This document shows positions 32,991 to 42,673 of a DNA stretch of 62,417 nucleotides, in pieces. The translations under genes and the position numbers were made by a program. The notes below the pieces were generated by a model. The model was not told the origin of the DNA. It made no database searches and was given only the letters and a program-made list of their open reading frames with translations. The first letter of the stretch is position 1, and each line of letters begins with the position of its first letter. The stretch covers positions 1 to 62,417 of the forward strand of contig JABURP010000093.1 of NCBI GenBank assembly GCA_014762645.1, in the 5' to 3' direction. This stretch comes from Crocinitomicaceae bacterium. Its GTDB lineage: Bacteria > Bacteroidota > Bacteroidia > Flavobacteriales_D > Crocinitomicaceae.

Positions 32991-35017
32991 TACAACGTAT
33001 TGCCCTTCTTTTTTTCGTACTGATTTCTATTACTACTGTTGCACAAGACAGAATGACACCAGAACTTTTATGGAAGTTAAAGCGTGTAGGCGGAGCAATT
33101 GTCGCTCCTGATGGCGCTAAAATGATGTACAGTGTTAGACAGTACGACCTAAACAAAAACAGTTCGACATCAGACCTGTGGGTAGGGATGCTAGACGGTA
33201 CTCCTGCAAAGCAAATTACGCATTCCCCTGCCGGAGAAGGAAGCCCTCAATGGTCAGCGGATGGGAACAAAATATATTATCTGGCAGACGGAGAAGGAGG
33301 TACCAATATTTTTGAAATGAGCTGGAATGGCCGTGAACAGAAGCAAATTTCTTTTGTTGAAGGTGGAATGAATGGCTTTAAAATATCACCGGATGGAAAA
33401 AAGGTCTTGTTCATTGCTGATGTGAAAATGAACAAAGTTTCTGGTAAAGAATTTCATCCTGACATGCCGGAATCTAACGTGAGAATATATGACGATTTAA
33501 TGTATAGACATTGGGGAAACTGGGAAGACGGAAAACGATCTCATGTGTTTGTTGCAGATATTACAGATGGTAAAGTACAGGGAAATGGCAAGGATATTAT
33601 GGAAGGAGAAAATTACGATACACCACTTATGCCATTCGGAGGAATGGAGCAGATCGTGTGGGCGCCGGATTCAAAATCAATTGTGTATGTCTGCAAGAAA
33701 AAAGTAGGATCTGATTATGCCGTAAGTACAAACTCAGATTTATATCAATACAATATAGAAACGGGTAAAACAGAGAATCTTACACCTGACAATAAGGGGT
33801 ATGACAATAATCCTGCATTTTCACCTGACGGAAAGAAACTGGCCTGGCTTCAAATGAAAAAAGATGGGTTTGAGGCAGATAAGAATGACATTATTGAAAT
33901 GGATTTGTCCACAGGTGAGATAGCTAACCTTACTGGTGCCAATGATATTACGGTTGCTGGATTTATTTATGGGAATAATTCTGACGTGATTTACTATAAA
34001 GCAGTAACAGAAGCAACCTATCAATTGTTTGAATTGAACACCAAGTCCATGAAACCGCGGCAGGTAACCAGTGGAATTCACAATATAACTTCTTTTACCA
34101 CCGCTGGAGATCAGTTGATAGTTGGGAAACAGTCTATGAATCATCCTACAGACCTTTATGCTGTTACCGTTGGTGACGGAACCATTAAACAAATCACGGA
34201 TGCAAATAAGGCTATTTATGACAAGCTAAAAGTGGGTGAAATAGAAAAGAGATGGGTGGCCACCACAGACGGTAAAAAAGAATTGGTGTGGGTGATTTAT
34301 CCACCAGATTTTGATGAAACAAGAAAATATCCTGCATTGCTTTATTGTCAGGGAGGACCGCAATCTGCAGTAAGTCAGTTTTTCTCGTACCGTTGGAATT
34401 TCCAACTAATGGCAGCGAATGATTACATTGTTGTTGCTCCTAACAGAAGAGGGTTGCCAGGTTTCGGTCAGGAATGGAATGACGCAATATCGGAAGATTG
34501 GGGTGGGCAACCTATGGACGATTACCTATCGGCTATTGATGAACTGAAAAAAGAACCATTTATTGACGAAAATCGATTAGGGGCAATTGGCGCATCTTAT
34601 GGAGGGTATTCGGTGTATTATCTTGCCGGAATTCACGAAAAGCGGTTTAAGGCCTTTATTTCTCATTGCGGATTGTTTAACCTGGAGAGTTGGTATGGAA
34701 CTACAGAAGAATTGTTTTTTGCTAATCAGGATATCGGTGGTCCATACTACGGTGATGAAATCCCGGAAGGATATATCAAAAATTCACCTCACCGCAATGC
34801 ACACAAGTGGGATACACCAATGCTGATCTTTCACGGAGAACGAGATTACCGTGTACCGTTAAATCAGGGTATGGAGGCATTTCAGGCACTTCAAATACAG
34901 GGGATCGATTCAAAACTGATAACTTTTCCAGACGAAAATCACTGGGTTTTATCACCACAAAATGGCGTGATTTGGCACAGGGAATTTTACGCCTGGTTAG
35001 ACAAGTACTTGAAGTAG
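32987..35017 (+). CDS. S9-family prolyl oligopeptidase-like peptidase
   Basis: A 676-aa exported peptidase: signal peptide (MIQRIALLFFVLISITTVAQ), a WD40-like propeller (~40-400) and a C-terminal alpha/beta hydrolase. The catalytic triad is visible as Ser in GASYGGYS, Asp in GERDYRVP and His in DENHWVL. Such enzymes (dipeptidyl-peptidase or acylaminoacyl-peptidase type) trim peptides in the periplasm. Co-transcribed with the preceding permease. Confidence 0.93.
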   Translation: MIQRIALLFFVLISITTVAQDRMTPELLWKLKRVGGAIVAPDGAKMMYSVRQYDLNKNSSTSDLWVGMLDGTPAKQITHSPAGEGSPQWSADGNKIYYLADGEGGTNIFEMSWNGREQKQISFVEGGMNGFKISPDGKKVLFIADVKMNKVSGKEFHPDMPESNVRIYDDLMYRHWGNWEDGKRSHVFVADITDGKVQGNGKDIMEGENYDTPLMPFGGMEQIVWAPDSKSIVYVCKKKVGSDYAVSTNSDLYQYNIETGKTENLTPDNKGYDNNPAFSPDGKKLAWLQMKKDGFEADKNDIIEMDLSTGEIANLTGANDITVAGFIYGNNSDVIYYKAVTEATYQLFELNTKSMKPRQVTSGIHNITSFTTAGDQLIVGKQSMNHPTDLYAVTVGDGTIKQITDANKAIYDKLKVGEIEKRWVATTDGKKELVWVIYPPDFDETRKYPALLYCQGGPQSAVSQFFSYRWNFQLMAANDYIVVAPNRRGLPGFGQEWNDAISEDWGGQPMDDYLSAIDELKKEPFIDENRLGAIGASYGGYSVYYLAGIHEKRFKAFISHCGLFNLESWYGTTEELFFANQDIGGPYYGDEIPEGYIKNSPHRNAHKWDTPMLIFHGERDYRVPLNQGMEAFQALQIQGIDSKLITFPDENHWVLSPQNGVIWHREFYAWLDKYLK

Positions 35018-35032
35018 CAGAAACATAACACC

Positions 35033-35752
35033 ATGAAAAGACCGGTATTTAATGGGTTGGATGAATTCAGCACGTTAGAGAAGATATTCCTTCGTGTCTT
35101 TTTTGTGTATATCATACTGGGGCCGGCTATAAGTGTGCTGGGGTATGACATGTTTATCGAAACTACGTCATACAGGCATACCGCTCCAGGATTTTGGCAA
35201 TTCGTGTTTGCTTTTGTAATTGTCATACAAATAGGAATGGTAATCAATAACTTACATGTAGGAAAATCTGCCCTTCATGTATTCATGCTAACATTTCGAA
35301 CCCCAATTGAAGTCGCAATTTTAGCTTTGTTGTTTCAATGGAATGTGTGGTATGCCATAAGTGTAGTTTACGCAATTGAGGTGTTAGGATTATGTATTGG
35401 GATATTTGCCGGAGTCGTGTTCAGAAAAGCCAATATTACTGTTACTCATAGATTGCTTTCAGCAGGAGTTATCGCCCTATTTTTGATGGCTACCTATTTT
35501 AGGTTTGAAGTGGTCCTTAATTTATTCCTGGAAGTCACAACGGATTCCTTTTGGTCATGGGTGATTGCTGCAGCATGTCTTGTTCCTGCATCACTTCCAT
35601 ATATTAAGATGTTTGTATCAGGTGAAGATGGTAAAAATCTAAATATGGGGACAACACCACTTATGCATAAAATGACGCCGGTTTTGGGAATTGCTGCCCT
35701 GTTTTATTTTATCGGATTACCCCTTTTGAGTGCTCTGCTATCTGAAATGTAA
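35033..35752 (+). CDS. Hypothetical multi-pass membrane protein
   Basis: A 239-aa protein with about six or seven hydrophobic segments (for example near residues 18-37, 56-76, 88-106, 108-130, 140-158, 170-190, 215-235). No motif or family recognised. It begins 15 nt after the peptidase stop, so it is probably the last gene of the rbfA run. It converges with the LytTR regulator. Confidence 0.75.
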   Translation: MKRPVFNGLDEFSTLEKIFLRVFFVYIILGPAISVLGYDMFIETTSYRHTAPGFWQFVFAFVIVIQIGMVINNLHVGKSALHVFMLTFRTPIEVAILALLFQWNVWYAISVVYAIEVLGLCIGIFAGVVFRKANITVTHRLLSAGVIALFLMATYFRFEVVLNLFLEVTTDSFWSWVIAAACLVPASLPYIKMFVSGEDGKNLNMGTTPLMHKMTPVLGIAALFYFIGLPLLSALLSEM

Positions 35753-35761
35753 AGCGCAACT

Positions 35762-36448
35762 TCAAAAAACTTCCTGAATCACTTTATCCTTATAACTCTG
35801 CCCAATCGGAATGGACTTTCCCTGGATTACTAACGAATTCCCTTCAAGCTCTTCTACCAGTGATTTATTGACAATGTAAGATTTATGACAACGGATAAAT
35901 AACTCATGAGGTAAGCTCTCTTCCAGGTGCTTTAGGGATAACAGAGCCGTTATTCTACCACTTGGTACATGAAAAGACACGTATTCCCGTTGACCTTCAA
36001 TATATTTAATGTCTTTGTATTGAACCTTGTAAAGCTTATGATCTGCCTTTATAGTAAGGTAATCTTTTTTAAGATTAACTTCTTTGCTGGAATTGGCATC
36101 AAACTGCTCTTTTGCCTTGTTAATGGCTGTCATAAATCGCTCAAATGCAAAAGGTTTTAACAAATAGTCTACAGCATTCAGCTCAAAGCCTTCAACTGCA
36201 TAGCCTTCGTGTGCAGTGGTGAATATTACCATGGGAGGTTGCCGTAATGACTTCACCAAGTCGGTACCCAGTAGTTCAGGCATTTGAATGTCAGTGATGA
36301 GCAGATCTATTTCCTCCTTCTGCAAATGTTCAGCCGCCTCTAATCCATTTTTACAAGTGGCCACAAGTTCCAAAAATGGAATTTTTTCGACATAGCCTTC
36401 AATTAATGATCGGGCCAGTTTTTCGTCATCTGCAATTATACATTTCAT
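35762..36448 (-). CDS. LytTR-family response regulator
   Basis: A 228-aa regulator. Receiver domain (1-120): acidic pair DDE near 8-10, phospho-acceptor Asp in LLITDIQMPE (~54), Thr/Lys switch residues in FTTAHEG and LLKPF. A LytTR DNA-binding domain follows (~130-228; YIEGQREYVSFH, FIRCHKSYIVN). It pairs with the kinase whose gene overlaps its start by 4 bp. The target may be the divergent TonB operon, but that is only by proximity. Confidence 0.93.
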   Translation of the reverse strand: MKCIIADDEKLARSLIEGYVEKIPFLELVATCKNGLEAAEHLQKEEIDLLITDIQMPELLGTDLVKSLRQPPMVIFTTAHEGYAVEGFELNAVDYLLKPFAFERFMTAINKAKEQFDANSSKEVNLKKDYLTIKADHKLYKVQYKDIKYIEGQREYVSFHVPSGRITALLSLKHLEESLPHELFIRCHKSYIVNKSLVEELEGNSLVIQGKSIPIGQSYKDKVIQEVF

Positions 36449-37482
36449 GTGCTTAAGTCTAATTCAAGTCGTACATTATAAGTAGCCGTGTCTTGCCTGA
36501 TTTCTAATTTGTGCTTCTTTGGATAAATTAAAGATAAACGTTTCTTTACGTTCTCCATCCCCACGCCTCCGGTTGTATCTTTTTTACTATCCTGCAATTT
36601 GGCGCTATTACTTAATTTCATAATAAAGTAGGATCCTTCTATCTGAATATCAATGTTAATCCACCCTTTTGCTTGGTCTTCAAAATGCGAATGTTTAAAG
36701 CTGTTTTCTATAAATGGGAGAAGTAACATAGGAGCAATTTTAAGATGAGACGGACAATCCGGGATATGATAGGAGATGTTATCATGATCCTCAACTTTTA
36801 GAAATTGCAACTGAATAAAATTGTCAATCTGTTTAAGTTCTTCCTGAAGGTTTACTTTGTCCTTATCACTTTCATAAGTCACATAGCGCATAATTTCAGC
36901 TAATTGCAGAATTGCATCTCCCGTTTTATCAGACTTCATTTGAGATAAGGAATAAATATTATTCATGGAATTGAATAAAAAATGAGGGTTGATCTGTGCT
37001 TTTAACGCTTTGGTTTCAGCCGATAATACCTGATTTTTTAACTCCATACTATCTTCCCGTTCCCGTTGAAGTTGTAGGGATTTCCATAACAAAGCACTGA
37101 TCACCAAAGGTGGGATCGAAGCCATAAACCTTGTAAAAAAAACCATGTAAACTGGACGATCGATAATGTGAGGAACATTGTACAACATGGTGTTATCAAT
37201 GTAAATATCCAGAAATCCAAAGAACAACACGTGCATTATTACCAGGGCCGTGAGTATCAAAAAATACATTTGTTTTCGACCTTTTTCTAGATAATGGTCA
37301 GACAACCAAAGCAGGTTGATATAGAATAAGGCCATTTCAGGAATAACAAAACTACTTACCCTTACAAGTGAGGTCATATGGTTGCTCATTTCAAAAATGA
37401 TCCAACCAAATAATAATGTAAACACCAACCACCCAATCAAAGAGTATTTCACGTAAGTTTTCACAAAATCAAAAATAGACAA
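36445..37482 (-). CDS. LytS-like sensor histidine kinase
   Basis: A 345-aa membrane kinase with four hydrophobic helices in the first ~130 residues, a short coiled coil, and a His_kinase domain: QINPHFLFNSMNNIYS with the phospho-acceptor His (~165), and LLPFIENSFKHS as the N box. No extracellular sensor domain is present, so the signal is probably sensed in or at the membrane. First gene of a two-gene operon with the LytTR regulator. Confidence 0.92.
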   Translation of the reverse strand: MSIFDFVKTYVKYSLIGWLVFTLLFGWIIFEMSNHMTSLVRVSSFVIPEMALFYINLLWLSDHYLEKGRKQMYFLILTALVIMHVLFFGFLDIYIDNTMLYNVPHIIDRPVYMVFFTRFMASIPPLVISALLWKSLQLQREREDSMELKNQVLSAETKALKAQINPHFLFNSMNNIYSLSQMKSDKTGDAILQLAEIMRYVTYESDKDKVNLQEELKQIDNFIQLQFLKVEDHDNISYHIPDCPSHLKIAPMLLLPFIENSFKHSHFEDQAKGWINIDIQIEGSYFIMKLSNSAKLQDSKKDTTGGVGMENVKKRLSLIYPKKHKLEIRQDTATYNVRLELDLST

Positions 37483-37570
37483 AGCATTCGCATGCCAATA
37501 ATCTCATCAACAAAACAATGAACTTTCTCAACGTGAGCGGTTTTTTTATTTAATTACCACAGATCAATTG

Positions 37571-37578
37571 TAAATTTG
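37571..37578 (+). promoter_or_regulatory. -7 promoter box for TonB receptor operon
   Basis: TAAATTTG fits TAnnTTTG in the 215-bp gap between the kinase and the receptor gene, 119 nt before the receptor ATG. No clear -33 element. Confidence 0.35.
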
Positions 37579-37697
37579 ACCATTCATTGATAAAAAAAAT
37601 ATGTTTATAGATATTTAACACAGTATTCATGGATAATGATGAAATTTAGCCAACATTCCTATGACCTTTTGCGTTCTAGGAAACACAAACAATAAAA

Positions 37698-40073
37698 ATG
37701 AACCTCTTGAAATATTTTTTATTCGTTGCAGTTTTCTTCAGTACTGCCAATTTTTCCTTTTCTCAGGAAGAAAAATTTACACTAAGTGGATCTTTGAAAG
37801 ATGCCGCCAGTGGTGAAGATTTAATAGGTGCGCGTCTTGTGGTTGTAGAGTTGCCCGGAACAGGTGCCATTACTAATGAGTATGGTTTTTATTCATTGAC
37901 ACTCCCAAAAGGAACTTATACAATACAATATAAATCCCTGGGGTATGAACAGGGTGAATTTGTAGTTGAATTAACACAAGATGTACAAAAAAACATTGAG
38001 CTGCAACCCGAAGGCAGGCAACTGACAAAAGTTGACGTAACTGCTGAAAAAGCAAATGACAATGTGACTTCAGTTGAAATGGGCGTGGATAAATTAAGTA
38101 TGTCGGACATTGAGAATATCCCGGTATTATTTGGTGAAAGGGATCCGCTAAAAACCTTGCAATTGCTTCCAGGTGTAAAGTCTGCAGGTGAAGGAAATGC
38201 GGGCTTTTATGTTCGTGGTGGAGGAGCAGACCAAAACCTGGTGTTGTTAGATGGTGCACCTGTTTATAATGCTTCCCATTTGTTGGGATTCTTTTCTGTC
38301 TTTAATTCAGATGCTCTAAGAGATATTAAGCTTTATAAAGGAGGTGCTCCGGCTGAATTTGGAGGGCGACTTTCGTCTGTGCTTGATATTCGAATGAAAG
38401 AGGGAAACATGAAACGTTTTGCTATGTCAGGTGGTATTGGATTGATTTCATCAAAACTAACCATAGAAGCCCCAATTGTAAAGGACAAAGGCTCATTTAT
38501 TATATCGGGCAGAAGAACATACGCAGACTTGTTTCTGGCATTATCTAAAGATCCAAACGCAAAAAATTCTACCCTTTATTTTTACGACCTAAATGCAAAA
38601 GCCAATTATAAACTGGGAGAAAAAGACAGGCTATTTATAAGTGGGTATTTTGGAAGAGATAATTTCGGGTTTGCTGATCAGTTTGGTTTTGACTGGGGTA
38701 ATGCCACAGGAACTATGCGTTGGAACCACATTTATAACGACAAATTGTTTGGTAATATGTCCTTCGTTTTTAGTAATTACAATTACAAAATCAAGTTTGG
38801 ATCTAACGACGAAACTTTTGAGATCGGTTCACAAATTCAGGATTTCAACTTAAGCAAAACTTTTGACTGGTACATTAATGAAAATCATACGCTTAGTTTC
38901 GGTGGCAACGTGATTCACCACACATTTAAACCGGGTGAAATTGATACCGGTCCGGGCATAGATTTTGTCCTAAACGACGTAGAGAATGGGTATTCTGTTG
39001 AAAGTGCAGTGTACGTATCAAACAAACATAAAATAGGCAAGCGAATAACTTTGGTATATGGAGTAAGAGGTTCTAATTTCACACAAATTGGACCTGGAAC
39101 AATTTATACATTTGATATAGACGGGAATATTACAAATACAGCAACCTATGATGATTGGGAAAAAGTGAAAACGTACTGGGGACTATCACCTCGATTCTCG
39201 TCTAATTTTAGACTGGATGAAAATAGTTCGATCAAAGCCAGTTATGCTCGTTCCTTTCAGTATTTACATTTAATTTCTAACTCAACGGCATCTTCTCCAA
39301 CGGATATTTGGTTGCCTTCTAGTCTTAATATTAAACCACAGATCGCAGATCAGGTGTCAATCGGATATTTCAGGAATTTCTTCAATAACCAACTTGAATT
39401 CTCAACCGAATTGTACTACAAGGACATGAGAAATGTGATCGATTATAGAGATGGTGCAGAGGTAACTTTAAATCCAACCATTGAGGGTGAACTGTTGTTT
39501 GGTGTCGGAAGAGCCTATGGAGCTGAAATTCTGTTTCGAAAGAAAAGAGGAAAACTAACGGGTTGGGTGAGTTATACCTTGTCAAGAACAGAGAAAAAAT
39601 TCACGGAAATCAATAATAATAACTGGTTCCCGGCTCGGCAAGATAGAACACATGATGTGTCCATTGTGGGGATGTATAACATAAACGAACAGTTCACGGT
39701 TTCTGCCACCTGGGTGTATTATACAGGAAATGCCGTAACCTTCCCATCTGGAAAATATGAAATTGACGGTCAGGTCGTAAATTATTATTCGGAACGAAAT
39801 GGGTATCGCATGCCAGATTACCACCGGTTGGATTTAGGTATGACGTTCTACCACAAAAAATATAGAGAAGTTACTGATCCGGAAACAGGAAAAGTGAAAC
39901 AAGTTCCCAAAAAATGGTTGTCCAGTTGGAACCTGTCCGTTTATAACTTATATGCTCGTGAAAATGCGTATTCAATCACCTGGGAAGAAAATGAACAAAC
40001 TGGTGAAACCGAAGCGGTACAGCTGGCTCTTTTCAAAATCATTCCATCCATCTCCTATAATTTTAAATTTTAA
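37698..40073 (+). CDS. TonB-dependent receptor with carboxypeptidase-like N domain
   Basis: A 791-aa outer-membrane receptor. Signal peptide (to SFSQ), a carboxypeptidase-regulatory-like domain (~25-115; SGEDLIGARLVV, LPKGTYTIQYKSLGYE), a plug (~125-235; GFYVRGGGADQNLVLLDGAPVYN) and a 22-strand barrel. The C-terminus ends in aromatic SYNFKF, the usual assembly signal. The substrate is unknown. It is followed at a 1-nt overlap by two DUF4249 lipoproteins, the common Bacteroidota pair. Confidence 0.93.
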   Translation: MNLLKYFLFVAVFFSTANFSFSQEEKFTLSGSLKDAASGEDLIGARLVVVELPGTGAITNEYGFYSLTLPKGTYTIQYKSLGYEQGEFVVELTQDVQKNIELQPEGRQLTKVDVTAEKANDNVTSVEMGVDKLSMSDIENIPVLFGERDPLKTLQLLPGVKSAGEGNAGFYVRGGGADQNLVLLDGAPVYNASHLLGFFSVFNSDALRDIKLYKGGAPAEFGGRLSSVLDIRMKEGNMKRFAMSGGIGLISSKLTIEAPIVKDKGSFIISGRRTYADLFLALSKDPNAKNSTLYFYDLNAKANYKLGEKDRLFISGYFGRDNFGFADQFGFDWGNATGTMRWNHIYNDKLFGNMSFVFSNYNYKIKFGSNDETFEIGSQIQDFNLSKTFDWYINENHTLSFGGNVIHHTFKPGEIDTGPGIDFVLNDVENGYSVESAVYVSNKHKIGKRITLVYGVRGSNFTQIGPGTIYTFDIDGNITNTATYDDWEKVKTYWGLSPRFSSNFRLDENSSIKASYARSFQYLHLISNSTASSPTDIWLPSSLNIKPQIADQVSIGYFRNFFNNQLEFSTELYYKDMRNVIDYRDGAEVTLNPTIEGELLFGVGRAYGAEILFRKKRGKLTGWVSYTLSRTEKKFTEINNNNWFPARQDRTHDVSIVGMYNINEQFTVSATWVYYTGNAVTFPSGKYEIDGQVVNYYSERNGYRMPDYHRLDLGMTFYHKKYREVTDPETGKVKQVPKKWLSSWNLSVYNLYARENAYSITWEENEQTGETEAVQLALFKIIPSISYNFKF

Positions 40074-40870
40074 TGAAGAACCTAATTTACATAGCGACAA
40101 TAGTGATATTAAGTGCTTCTTGTCAAAAGGTGATTGATGTTCCGGTGAATGATGCAGAAATTCAAACCGTTGTAGAGGGAACCCTTTTTGATGAGCCGAA
40201 TAAGAGCAGTGTTAAAATCTCCAAATCAGGTACAGTGTATGATGATACTGGGTTTCCGGCTGTAACCGGTGCAGTAGTTGTGGTATCTGATGATCAGGGT
40301 AATTCCTGGACGTTTGTAGAAGATGTGGCAGTACCAGGAATGTACAGAGATTCCTCGTTTGTTGCTCAACCAAACACAACGTATTACCTAAACATTACCA
40401 ATGGTGATGATGTGTATACTTCTGAAAGTGCCACGCAATCAGACATTGCGTTTGATTCACTGGATTATGAAATAACGGTGGGTGGATTTGGACAGCAATC
40501 TGCTGACACCAATTTTTTCACCTTCTTTAATTTTACCGATAACGGAGCGGAGACGAACTATTATCGGGCAATTCCAGTAATTAATGGAAAGCGAAGTAAT
40601 ACGTATTACCTCTCAGATGACGAGCTATATAATGGGGGAACTTATCGTCAACCATTTTTTGCAGAAGAAATGAAATCCGGTGATACACTACAGGCGTATT
40701 TGTATTCCATGGATAAAGCAAACTATACTTTTTTCTATACCCTCTCTAACAACCAGGGCGGTAGTCCTTTTAGTCCTACTCCCGGAAATCCGGTAAGTAA
40801 TATTGAAGGTGGTGCCATTGGTTATTTCGGAGTTTATATGACAGATAATGATACACTTATTTTTCCATAA
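40073..40870 (+). CDS. DUF4249 lipoprotein (first copy)
   Basis: A 265-aa lipoprotein: lipobox SASC (Cys17) followed by QKVIDVPV, the start typical of DUF4249. The fold is beta-rich with ELDT-like extracellular strands. DUF4249 proteins are linked to TonB receptors much as SusD lipoproteins are, and probably help capture the substrate at the surface. It is a paralog of the next gene (shared CQKVI start, similar length and motif order such as SPTPGNPVSNIEGG). Confidence 0.88.
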   Translation: MKNLIYIATIVILSASCQKVIDVPVNDAEIQTVVEGTLFDEPNKSSVKISKSGTVYDDTGFPAVTGAVVVVSDDQGNSWTFVEDVAVPGMYRDSSFVAQPNTTYYLNITNGDDVYTSESATQSDIAFDSLDYEITVGGFGQQSADTNFFTFFNFTDNGAETNYYRAIPVINGKRSNTYYLSDDELYNGGTYRQPFFAEEMKSGDTLQAYLYSMDKANYTFFYTLSNNQGGSPFSPTPGNPVSNIEGGAIGYFGVYMTDNDTLIFP

Positions 40871-41660
40871 TAAATTGACAGTTGTTCTCATTGGGGCACT
40901 TGTTTTATCATCTTGTCAAAAGGTGATAGAAGTTGAAATTGATGAGGATGATCAGGTGTATGTTTTTGAAGGTGTTTTGAAAGATCGGGACAGCACCTCA
41001 TTTTTTAAAGTTTCAAAAACAGTGAACATCTATGAGAATGCGACTCACGAAATCGTTTCCGGTGCTGTGATTACCGTTCAGGATGAAAACTCGGTGTCTT
41101 ATTCTTTTTCTGAAGACCCTGCTGATCCAGGCACTTATATTAACAACAATTTTGCTGCCGTTGAAAACATGACGTATTACCTCACGGCGAATGTTGAAGG
41201 ACATATTATCACATCCAGTTCTTTCTCTAAACAAAAGCCAATACTGGATTCCATTTACGCCCGTCCGAATCAACTTGACCAGAACACACCGCAATCCAAA
41301 TGGATCTTTTATCATTCTACAGATAGGGTAGAAGAAGAAAATTATTATCGACTGCGGATTTGGATTAATGGGAAAGAACCGAGCCAGTATTTTATCGGAA
41401 ATGATTATTACATCAACGGTGAGACGTATGAGGCACAATTCTTCACTGCTGATGCCTATCCGGGGGACAAAATAGATGTTGAAATGCTGGAAATGGACCC
41501 AAAGGTATATGATTATCTCTATGGCTTACAAAACACACTGACAACAGGGCCTTTTAGTCCGGCACCCGCTAATCCGCCTTCAAATTTGGAGTGTGATATT
41601 GAGGTTCAGGGGTATTTTGGTGTGTACATGACACAGACCGCCAGCATGATTGTTCAATAA
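40848..41660 (+). CDS. DUF4249 lipoprotein (second copy)
   Basis: A 270-aa lipoprotein with lipobox SSC (Cys24) and CQKVIEVEI, paralogous to the preceding gene. The called ATG overlaps the first copy by 23 bp; a TTG at 40875, 4 nt after that stop, would give a shorter and more usual signal peptide. The C-terminal SPAPANPPSNLE motif mirrors SPTPGNPVSNIE in copy one. Last gene of the TonB operon. Confidence 0.87.
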   Translation: MIHLFFHNKLTVVLIGALVLSSCQKVIEVEIDEDDQVYVFEGVLKDRDSTSFFKVSKTVNIYENATHEIVSGAVITVQDENSVSYSFSEDPADPGTYINNNFAAVENMTYYLTANVEGHIITSSSFSKQKPILDSIYARPNQLDQNTPQSKWIFYHSTDRVEEENYYRLRIWINGKEPSQYFIGNDYYINGETYEAQFFTADAYPGDKIDVEMLEMDPKVYDYLYGLQNTLTTGPFSPAPANPPSNLECDIEVQGYFGVYMTQTASMIVQ

Positions 41661-42031
41661 ATACCATTCCTTTACAAATCGAACTTTTATTGACTCAGCT
41701 TTGTTGCGGGAAATTGATGGGTGCAATGCACATTCATATCTGTTGAGTGAGTAAAAAATCACATCCCACAATACATCCTATCTTCCCACAAATTACCCCT
41801 TAACCTGTCCGGGCCAGTTTTTAGTACTGAATATTGGTGAATGTAAAAAACTGAAAGTGGTAATTATTGTTCGCAGGTAAATCACCTGCTTAAAATGCTT
41901 CAAACATTTCTTCTTTACATCTATAAAAGTCAGTTGTTCAACTGGTTAACAATCATGTTTTTAATACTTCAATAGGCTTTTTCACATTTCTATGTGAATT
42001 TTATTTCTTCATAAACTTTTCAACATAGAAT

Positions 42032-42062
42032 TTTTTTCTACCACTTTTTACCACTAGCTTTG
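42032..42062 (+). promoter_or_regulatory. mraZ promoter with embedded MraZ-like boxes
   Basis: -7 box TAGCTTTG (42055-42062) with TTTT at the -33 position (42032-42035), N19 spacing. Two ACCAC boxes (42040-42044, 42050-42054), exactly 10 bp apart, fill the spacer; on the minus strand they read GTGGT-N5-GTGGT. MraZ of other bacteria binds tandem GTGG/TGGG repeats at this spacing and represses dcw. Autoregulation is inferred. Confidence 0.55.
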
Positions 42063-42159
42063 TATTCCGTGAAACTACTATAAAATCAGTAACATTCTGA
42101 ACGTGAAACATTATATATAGAAATTAACACGTTTTGAGTTATTAACAATTAAGAAATAA

Positions 42160-42174
42160 GTGGTAAATTGTGGG
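42160..42174 (+). promoter_or_regulatory. Second pair of MraZ-like boxes
   Basis: GTGGT-AAATT-GTGGG, two boxes with 10-bp spacing, 34 nt before the mraZ ATG and within the predicted leader. Confidence 0.5.
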
Positions 42175-42208
42175 AAGTTAATATTTATTTTAGCAAACTA
42201 TTAGCAAA

Positions 42209-42673
42209 ATGGCCGGTTTAGTTGGAGAATATGAATGTAAGTTGGACAGCAAGGGAAGATTTCTTTTCCCTGCAGGTCTGAAAAAGCAGTTGGACCCAGC
42301 TGCTAACGAACATTTCATGGTGAACAAAGGGTTTGAAAACTGCCTTACACTCTATCCAATGAATGAATGGGATAAAGTAAGTCAGCGATTATCAAAACTG
42401 AATTTGTTCAAGGAAAAGAATAGAAGGTTTTACCGGTTGTTTCATCAGGGGGCAAAACAGCTAACGCTGGACAAAGCAGGTAGGATATTGATTCCGACTG
42501 CACTGATGGAGCGAATAGGCTTGAAGAAAGATATAATGTTAACCGCCTATAACGATAGGATTGAGGTGTGGGATAAAGCAGAGTACATGAGCATGATGGA
42601 TGAAAACATGGCTGATTTCTCTGATTTAGCAGATGAAGTGATGGGTGATATTGGTGAGGATGATGTCGACTAG
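42209..42673 (+). CDS. mraZ: Transcriptional regulator MraZ
   Basis: A 154-aa protein with two SpoVT/AbrB-like motifs: EYECKLDSKGRFLFPAGLKKQL at ~7-28 and AKQLTLDKAGRILIP near 80-95. It forms ring oligomers that bind tandem GTGG repeats upstream of its own operon. First gene of the dcw cluster; its 3' end overlaps rsmH. An acidic tail (DIGEDDVD) extends the usual length slightly. Confidence 0.95.
   Translation: MAGLVGEYECKLDSKGRFLFPAGLKKQLDPAANEHFMVNKGFENCLTLYPMNEWDKVSQRLSKLNLFKEKNRRFYRLFHQGAKQLTLDKAGRILIPTALMERIGLKKDIMLTAYNDRIEVWDKAEYMSMMDENMADFSDLADEVMGDIGEDDVD

Larger units (their letters stand above)
41661..42208. other. Long intergenic region upstream of the dcw cluster
   Basis: 548 bp without a gene. 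It carries GTGGT-type boxes at 41857-41861, inverted at 42040-42044 and 42050-42054, and direct at 42160-42164 with GTGGG at 42170-42174. CCCAC words lie at 41765-41769 and 41785-41789. The promoter for mraZ is within it. Nothing else recognised. Confidence 0.6.
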
